A stretch of DNA of 60,001 nucleotides from Balnearium lithotrophicum. GTDB lineage: Bacteria > Aquificota > Aquificia > Desulfurobacteriales > Desulfurobacteriaceae. The stretch's first letter is position 1. Every line of letters begins with the position of its first letter. The translations under genes and the position numbers were made by a program. Under the pieces are notes generated by a model. The model was not told the origin of the DNA, searched no databases, and saw only the letters and a program-made list of their open reading frames with translations. This document shows positions 55,846 to 60,001 of the stretch, piece after piece. Location: the NCBI RefSeq assembly GCF_900182585.1, contig NZ_FXTM01000010.1:1-60001 (forward strand), written 5' to 3'.

Positions 55846-56611
55846 TACGGCCTTAAGGGCATCGGAGAGGGCAAGTGAAGTCCTACTTGGCTACTTTGAA
55901 AAGTTAAGTTCCCTTGAAGTTGAGGAGAAGGCAAGGAACGACTTTGTTACAGAGGCTGACAAAAAATCAGAAATGATTATTATTAAGACTATACAGGAAG
56001 TTTTCCCTCAACACTCTATAGTTGCTGAGGAAACGGGAAGATACGAGGGAAACGACTGGAAGTGGTACATAGACCCCCTTGACGGGACAAAGAACTTTAT
56101 CCACGGACTTCCTGTTTTTTGCATATCCATTGGAGTTGAGTTTAGAGGAGAGTTGGTTGCGGCCGTTGTTAGAGCTCCACTCCTTGACCAAACTTTTGTA
56201 GCCGAAAAGGGGGAAGGAGCCTACTGTAACGGAAAGAGGATGAAGGTAAGTGAGAGACCCTTTGAAAATGGATTGATTGCAACGGGATTTCCCTTCAGGG
56301 GAAAGGACCTACTCAACGACTATTTGAAGTGTTTTAAGGAGGTTTTTCTCAAGGTTTCCGGAATAAGGAGGTGTGGTTCTGCTGCCATCGACCTTGCATA
56401 CACTGCAAAGGGAGTTTTTGACGGTTTTTGGGAAATGTCTCTCCATCCTTGGGACATAGCTGCCGGTGTTCTACTGATTGAGGAAGCAGGTGGAGTAGTT
56501 TCAGATTTTGAGGGGAAAAAGGGCTACCTAAAGACTGGAAACATTATAGGAGCTTCTCCAAAAACTTACGAGAAATTACTTGAGATAGTTCAAAGACACC
56601 AAAGGAGGTAA
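55829..56611 (+). CDS. suhB: Inositol monophosphatase-family phosphatase (SuhB-like)
   Basis: A 260-residue IMPase-fold enzyme. The motifs AEETG near 69, [17 protein letters not shown] near 79-95, and [17 protein letters not shown] near 207-223 supply the metal site. It could act on inositol phosphates, fructose bisphosphate or as the ribosome-biogenesis factor SuhB. GGGAG lies six bases before the ATG. It is separated from mrp by 4 bp, in the same operon. Confidence 0.87.
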   Translation: MDRVIDTALRASERASEVLLGYFEKLSSLEVEEKARNDFVTEADKKSEMIIIKTIQEVFPQHSIVAEETGRYEGNDWKWYIDPLDGTKNFIHGLPVFCISIGVEFRGELVAAVVRAPLLDQTFVAEKGEGAYCNGKRMKVSERPFENGLIATGFPFRGKDLLNDYLKCFKEVFLKVSGIRRCGSAAIDLAYTAKGVFDGFWEMSLHPWDIAAGVLLIEEAGGVVSDFEGKKGYLKTGNIIGASPKTYEKLLEIVQRHQRR

Positions 56612-56615
56612 GAGA

Positions 56616-57500
56616 ATGGCTTACGATGAGAAAAAGTGTGAGGGATGTGCCCACAAGGACAAGTGCTCAACAGCTCAGGACCCTATGGACGTTAAACTTA
56701 CGTGCAATTTGTCTAAGATAAAACACAGAATAGGAGTTCTTAGCGGTAAAGGAGGTGTTGGAAAGACAACGGTAGCTACAAACCTTGCAGCGGAGCTTGC
56801 GAAGAAGGGTTACAAGGTAGGACTGTTGGATGCAGACATTCACGGACCCAACGTTGCAAAGATGTTGGGGGCAGAAGGACAGAGGCTCTTTGCAGACCCT
56901 AACAGTCAAACGATAAAGCCGTTTATTCCCCTTGGCATTCCAAACCTAAAAATTGTTTCAATGGCTTTTCTACTTGAAAATCCAGACCAGCCTGTTGTTT
57001 GGAGAGGACCACTAAAACACCAGGTAATAAAGCAGTTCTTAGCAGACATAGACTGGGGAGAACTTGACTTCCTCATCATTGACCTTCCTCCAGGAACAGG
57101 AGATGAAGCCTTGAGTATTGCCCAGCTGATTAAACCTATGGATGGATTTGTAATTGTAACCACACCTCAGGAAGTTTCCCTCCTTGATACGAGAAAGTCT
57201 ATAAGCTTTGCAAAGATGGTTAACGTTCCAGTTTTGGGTATTATTGAAAACATGAGCGGTCTCATATGCCCTCACTGTGGTAAGGAGATAGACCTCTTTA
57301 AAAAGGGTGGTGGAGAGAAGGCAGCAGAGGAGTTGGGAATTCCGTTCTTGGGAAGAGTTCCGATAGAGCCGGCTGTTGTTGAGGCGGGAGACAGGGGAGT
57401 TCCCATTGTAATTTCAAACCCTGAAAGTGCCTCTGCGAAAGCCTTTGATTCCATTGTTGAAAAACTCCTTGAGGAAGTTGGAGAAAAGGTTGAAAACTAA
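56616..57500 (+). CDS. Mrp/ApbC-type iron-sulfur cluster carrier
   Basis: A 294-residue ParA-like ATPase. The N-terminal tail holds cysteines ([10 protein letters not shown] near 8-17), then the deviant Walker [10 protein letters not shown] near 43-51, and C-terminal CPHC near 207-210, the cluster-binding CxxC. Such proteins deliver [4Fe-4S] clusters to apo-enzymes in the cytosol. The membrane ferredoxin protein next in the operon is a plausible client. Confidence 0.93.
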   Translation: MAYDEKKCEGCAHKDKCSTAQDPMDVKLTCNLSKIKHRIGVLSGKGGVGKTTVATNLAAELAKKGYKVGLLDADIHGPNVAKMLGAEGQRLFADPNSQTIKPFIPLGIPNLKIVSMAFLLENPDQPVVWRGPLKHQVIKQFLADIDWGELDFLIIDLPPGTGDEALSIAQLIKPMDGFVIVTTPQEVSLLDTRKSISFAKMVNVPVLGIIENMSGLICPHCGKEIDLFKKGGGEKAAEELGIPFLGRVPIEPAVVEAGDRGVPIVISNPESASAKAFDSIVEKLLEEVGEKVEN

Positions 57501-57627
57501 GTTAGTTGCGGCGGGAGTCTTTCTCCTGTCGCTCCTACTTATCGGTTGGGGAATTTTTAGGGATGAACTCTGGGTTATCTGGAACAATGGAAAAATCCTC
57601 TGTCTAACGTGTATTGGGATTAAGTAG
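57490..57627 (+). CDS. CD1871A-type small CXXC membrane protein
   Basis: A 45-residue protein with one membrane helix (about 3-22) and a C-terminal [10 protein letters not shown], matching the short C-x-x-C-I-G ending of CD1871A-type proteins. These occur next to NapH-like ferredoxin genes, as here. The TTG start at 57490 is supported by GGAG (57480-57483) six bases upstream; a longer in-frame open stretch begins inside mrp. It overlaps the mrp end by 11 bp. Confidence 0.7.
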   Translation: MKTKLVAAGVFLLSLLLIGWGIFRDELWVIWNNGKILCLTCIGIK

Positions 57628-57635
57628 GAGCTCCA

Positions 57636-58481
57636 ATGTTAAAAATTCCGTTCTTCAAAAACAGAAGGCTCTACCAAGTTTTAACAGGAATAACGGCAAA
57701 CCTTCCGTTTTGGAACTTTTTAACTTCAAGGCTCTACACGGGGAAACTCAAATCAATTCCATTTCCGATAATGAACTGCTACGCATGTCCTGCATCCCTT
57801 TACTCCTGCCCCATAGGAACCCTTTCACACTTTTTCGTTATCTCAAAGATACCCCTCCTTACACTTGGAATCATCTCTGCCGTTTCTGCATCCTTTGGAA
57901 GGTGGATTTGTGGATGGGTCTGCCCATTTGGTCTGATTCAGGACTTACTGAACAAAATTCCATCGGTTAAGTTTGACCTTCCAAAGCCCTTTGTTTACCT
58001 AAAGTACCTGATGCTCATCTTTGGAGTAATTCTCCTTCCCTATTTTTTCAAGGAACACTACTTCTGCATGGTCTGTCCAACGGGAACAATTGAGGCAGGG
58101 ATATACTGGGTTGCAGTGAGTTCTATGATTGCAAACATGGCCGGAGCCTTCTTTCTCTTTAAACTGGCCTTTGGAAGTATGTTCCTATACGGTTCAATCT
58201 TTATAAAGAGGCCCTTCTGCAGGTATGTTTGCCCGTTAGGAGCTCTCTTTTCCCTCTTTAACAAGCTCAGCATTGTTGATTTTAAGGTTGATAGGGAAAA
58301 CTGTATAGAGTGCAACCTGTGTAAAAAGTCCTGTCCCGTTAACTATCCGATTTACGAGGACCCCAATTCACCTGCCTGTTTAAGGTGTTTAAACTGTGTT
58401 AGGGTCTGCCCCGTCGTTGAGGTCAACAATCCAATTGGTAATATCTTGAACAGAAAGAGGAAGGAGACTTCCGTTAGTTAG
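57636..58481 (+). CDS. NapH/NosR-like membrane ferredoxin protein
   Basis: A 281-residue inner-membrane protein with about four to five helices, several Cys pairs next to helices (CYACPASLYSCPIG, CGWVCPFG, CMVCPTG, CRYVCPLG), and a C-terminal 2[4Fe-4S] ferredoxin domain (CIECNLCKKSCP and CLRCLNCVRVCP). NapH-like proteins move electrons between quinol and periplasmic or cytoplasmic partners. The exact pathway is unknown. GGAG precedes the ATG. It follows the small CXXC protein by 8 bp and converges with the flavodiiron gene. Confidence 0.85.
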   Translation: MLKIPFFKNRRLYQVLTGITANLPFWNFLTSRLYTGKLKSIPFPIMNCYACPASLYSCPIGTLSHFFVISKIPLLTLGIISAVSASFGRWICGWVCPFGLIQDLLNKIPSVKFDLPKPFVYLKYLMLIFGVILLPYFFKEHYFCMVCPTGTIEAGIYWVAVSSMIANMAGAFFLFKLAFGSMFLYGSIFIKRPFCRYVCPLGALFSLFNKLSIVDFKVDRENCIECNLCKKSCPVNYPIYEDPNSPACLRCLNCVRVCPVVEVNNPIGNILNRKRKETSVS

Positions 58482-59664
58482 AAATCTCCTTGATTTTATC
58501 CGATAGCTCCTTTGCAAACTCCCTTAGTTTCTGATAGTCACTTTCCTTTGGAAGTCCTTTAATTAGAACAGGTTCAATCCATTCGGCCTTTACGTTTTTT
58601 AATGTCTCCTGAACGTGCTTGACCATAACTTTTCCGTTCCAGCCGTATGAACCGATGACGGAGATAAACTTGGTTTTTGGCCTTAGTCCGTTCATGAGGT
58701 AGGAAAAGTAGATGATTGATGGATGAGCTCCTGCAAGGACCGTTGGGGATGCAATGACGACCGCTGCAGCATCAACCAAGTCCATTGCAACGTTTCCGAT
58801 GTCCGACTTTATCAGGTTGTAGGGCCTGACTATTATCCCGTTTTCTGAGAGTTCAGACGTTAAAAAGTCAACCATGTGGCGGGTGCTTTCGTGCATTGAG
58901 ACGAAGGGAATTATTACCATAGGCTTAACTTCATCTGAAACCCACCTCTTGTAGGCTCCCGTCATAAACTCAACATCCTTTATTACAACGCCGTGGCTCG
59001 GGGCGATTATTTCAGGTTTTAATTCATCAATGAGTTTTAGGTGTTTCTTTATAAAATTCCTAAAGGGCATCATAATCTCTGCGTAGTACCTCTTTGTTTC
59101 CAAGTAGACCTTTGCCCTGTTTTCATCTGTTGTATCAAATAGCTCACTTGTCGCTATGTGGGAGCCTAAGAAGTCACACGTAAAAAGGACTCTATCCTCC
59201 TTTACCCATGTGAACATCGTTTCCGGCCAGTGAACCCAAGGAGCCAAGAAGAACTTTAGAGTCTTATCTCCCAGAGGGAGCTCCTCTCCTTCCTCTATTA
59301 ACTGAAAGGCATCCTCTGGAAGGTCCAAGAGGTCTATCAGCATATCCCTACACTTTTTGTTCGTTACCACTTTGGCCTCTGGAAACTTCTCTAAAACATC
59401 CGGAATTGTTCCAGAGTGGTCCTGCTCTGCGTGGTTTGAGACTATGTAATCTATTTTTTTTATTTCTAACTCCTCTAAGTTTCTAAAGAGCTCTCCCTTT
59501 TTGTGAGGCTCAACTGTATCTATCAGGGCCGTCTTTTCACTTCCAAGGACAACGTAGGCGTTGTAGCTCGTTCCTTCAGGTAGTGTTACAAGCTCATCAA
59601 ACAGAACCCTGTCCCAGTCTATTGCACCGACCCAGTAAATTCCATCCTTAATTTTCTTTGCCAT
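58474..59664 (-). CDS. Flavodiiron protein (rubredoxin:oxygen oxidoreductase)
   Basis: A 396-residue A-type flavodiiron protein. The metallo-beta-lactamase domain has the di-iron motif HAEQDHSG near 79-86 and APWVHWPETM near 146. The C-terminal flavodoxin domain has ASPTVLAGAHPS and IGSYGWNGKV. Such enzymes reduce O2 to water (or NO to N2O), using rubredoxin as donor. The rubredoxin gene is directly upstream and the stop and start overlap as TAATG. In an anaerobe this is an oxygen defence. Confidence 0.95.
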   Translation of the reverse strand: MAKKIKDGIYWVGAIDWDRVLFDELVTLPEGTSYNAYVVLGSEKTALIDTVEPHKKGELFRNLEELEIKKIDYIVSNHAEQDHSGTIPDVLEKFPEAKVVTNKKCRDMLIDLLDLPEDAFQLIEEGEELPLGDKTLKFFLAPWVHWPETMFTWVKEDRVLFTCDFLGSHIATSELFDTTDENRAKVYLETKRYYAEIMMPFRNFIKKHLKLIDELKPEIIAPSHGVVIKDVEFMTGAYKRWVSDEVKPMVIIPFVSMHESTRHMVDFLTSELSENGIIVRPYNLIKSDIGNVAMDLVDAAAVVIASPTVLAGAHPSIIYFSYLMNGLRPKTKFISVIGSYGWNGKVMVKHVQETLKNVKAEWIEPVLIKGLPKESDYQKLREFAKELSDKIKEISN

Positions 59665-59828
59665 TACTCCTCCACAGGTTCAAAGTCTTCTTTCGGAGCT
59701 CCACACCAAGGACATGCCCAGTCTTCTGGAAGCTCCTCGAAGGGAGTTCCCGGTGGTATTCCGTTATCGGAGTCTCCAATCTCGGGGTCGTAGATGTAAC
59801 CACAAGGTATACAAATGTACTTTTTCAT
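59664..59828 (-). CDS. Rubredoxin
   Basis: A 54-residue rubredoxin with [11 protein letters not shown] (Cys at 6 and 9) and [11 protein letters not shown] (C-terminal pair), which bind one iron. It carries electrons to the flavodiiron protein that follows with a TAATG overlap. The length and motifs are standard; Trp replaces the more usual Val in the second CxxC. AAAGGA serves as ribosome binding site. It is first in the operon, just behind a palindromic operator. Confidence 0.96.
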   Translation of the reverse strand: MKKYICIPCGYIYDPEIGDSDNGIPPGTPFEELPEDWACPWCGAPKEDFEPVEE

Positions 59829-59850
59829 AATCAGTCCTTTATTCTGTCTT

Positions 59851-59869
59851 ATTGAGAATAATTCTCAAT
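59851..59869. promoter_or_regulatory. Perfect 19-bp palindrome, Fur/PerR-like operator
   Basis: ATTGAGAATAATTCTCAAT is a perfect 9-1-9 inverted repeat, the form and base content of Fur-family operators. It lies 22 bp before the rubredoxin start and just downstream of the predicted -10, so a bound repressor would block transcription. PerR is favoured over Fur by the oxygen-defence genes, but cannot be told from sequence. Confidence 0.75.
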
Positions 59870-59873
59870 ACTC

Positions 59874-59902
59874 AACTTAGTTCCCCATCTTTTTTCTGTC
59901 AA
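59874..59902 (-). promoter_or_regulatory. Promoter of rubredoxin-flavodiiron operon
   Basis: On the minus strand, perfect TTGACA (59897-59902), a 17-base spacer and TAAGTT (59874-59879; weak, 3 of 6 matches) lie between IS481-type copy 3 and the operator. The -35 is only 4 bp from the IS end, so the insertion left the promoter just intact. Confidence 0.55.
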
Positions 59903-60001
59903 CGCTTGTTCTCGTTCAATACATGGTGGACACCCTGGAGTTTTTTAATATATTCCTCAAACTTCTCTACTGGAGTCTTATAACCAAGACCTTGATGAGG
60001 C
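59899..60001 (-). CDS. IS481-family transposase, C-terminal part (runs off window)
   Basis: The frame encodes the last residues of the same transposase as at 18080-19135. It reads past the element end (59907) into flanking DNA and stops at TGA (59899-59901), giving a C-terminal ...LNENKR instead of ...LNENT in copy 2. The remainder lies beyond the window. Confidence 0.85.
   Translation of the reverse strand, partial: PHQGLGYKTPVEKFEEYIKKLQGVHHVLNENKR
59907..60001 (-). mobile_element. Left end of IS481-type element, copy 3
   Basis: It matches 18085-18179 of copy 2, with a difference near 59991 (ACC for ACT). The boundary is set by divergence of the two left flanks (AATCAGG versus CAACGCT). 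All three copies have the same orientation. Confidence 0.9.

Noticed and set aside
55829-56611. Second CysQ for the sulfation block
   Set aside because: Motifs fit generic IMPase/SuhB and it lies with mrp, far from the sulfation genes; the gene at 44265 is the better CysQ.

Overview
The window looks like a chromosome segment from a thermophilic, anaerobic, chemolithoautotrophic bacterium of the Aquificota, probably Desulfurobacteriaceae. I infer this from the overall protein style (rich in Lys, Glu and Ile), the tilS-hpt-ftsH-folE gene order, the selenocysteine tRNA, and a flavodiiron/rubredoxin pair of strict-anaerobe type. No rRNA or other decisive marker is present, so the family assignment is tentative.

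Layout. (1) 1-373 is the right end of an IS481-type element inserted in flhB; the 3' part of flhB follows. (2) 1.0-8.6 kb holds flagellar genes (motE-like, fliJ, a PilZ protein), a MagIII-like glycosylase, a PHP phosphatase, tRNA-Sec, radA, feoAB and ppa. (3) 8.6-14.8 kb is a housekeeping run: tRNA-Met, tilS-hpt-ftsH-folE, a TPR lipoprotein, two small membrane proteins and tRNA-Thr. (4) 14.8-19.2 kb is a decayed islet beside tRNA-Thr. It holds an IS256-family element with an 8-bp target duplication, a structured non-coding stretch, a broken zinc-ribbon gene, a GNAT-type toxin-antitoxin module whose toxin is frameshifted in a CT tract, and a complete IS481-type element. (5) 19.2-50.1 kb is a 31-kb, almost gap-free minus-strand surface-polysaccharide cluster. 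(6) 50.1-51.5 kb has two tandem HepT/MntA-type pairs. (7) 51.6-59.9 kb holds a permease, an M29 peptidase, a two-component system, an IMPase, Mrp, a ferredoxin-type membrane protein, and rubredoxin plus flavodiiron protein behind a Fur/PerR-like operator. (8) 59907-60001 is the left end of a third IS481-type copy.

How the polysaccharide cluster fits together. WbpA, WbpB, a WbpE-type aminotransferase, WbpD and a WbpI-type epimerase together would make UDP-ManNAc3NAcA. A WbpM/CapD-type dehydratase, a second aminotransferase and a PglC-type phosphoglycosyltransferase would make and load a bacillosamine-like first sugar; a WecA-type transferase offers another start. Six glycosyltransferases, an AsnB-type amidotransferase, a methyltransferase, a NodB-like protein, two flippases and a polymerase candidate complete assembly. 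A compact block for sulfation sits inside it: sulfate permease, ATP sulfurylase, APS kinase, PAP phosphatase and a PAPS-dependent sulfotransferase. No PAPS or APS reductase is visible in the window, so the block looks dedicated to a sulfated glycan.

Most unusual points: a PIN nuclease domain fused in frame to the WbpE-type aminotransferase behind an antitoxin-like gene; the self-contained sulfation block; an IS481-type element whose inverted repeat can hide the transposase ribosome binding site in read-through transcripts and whose stop codon lies in flanking DNA; and a GNAT toxin apparently inactivated by loss of one CT unit.
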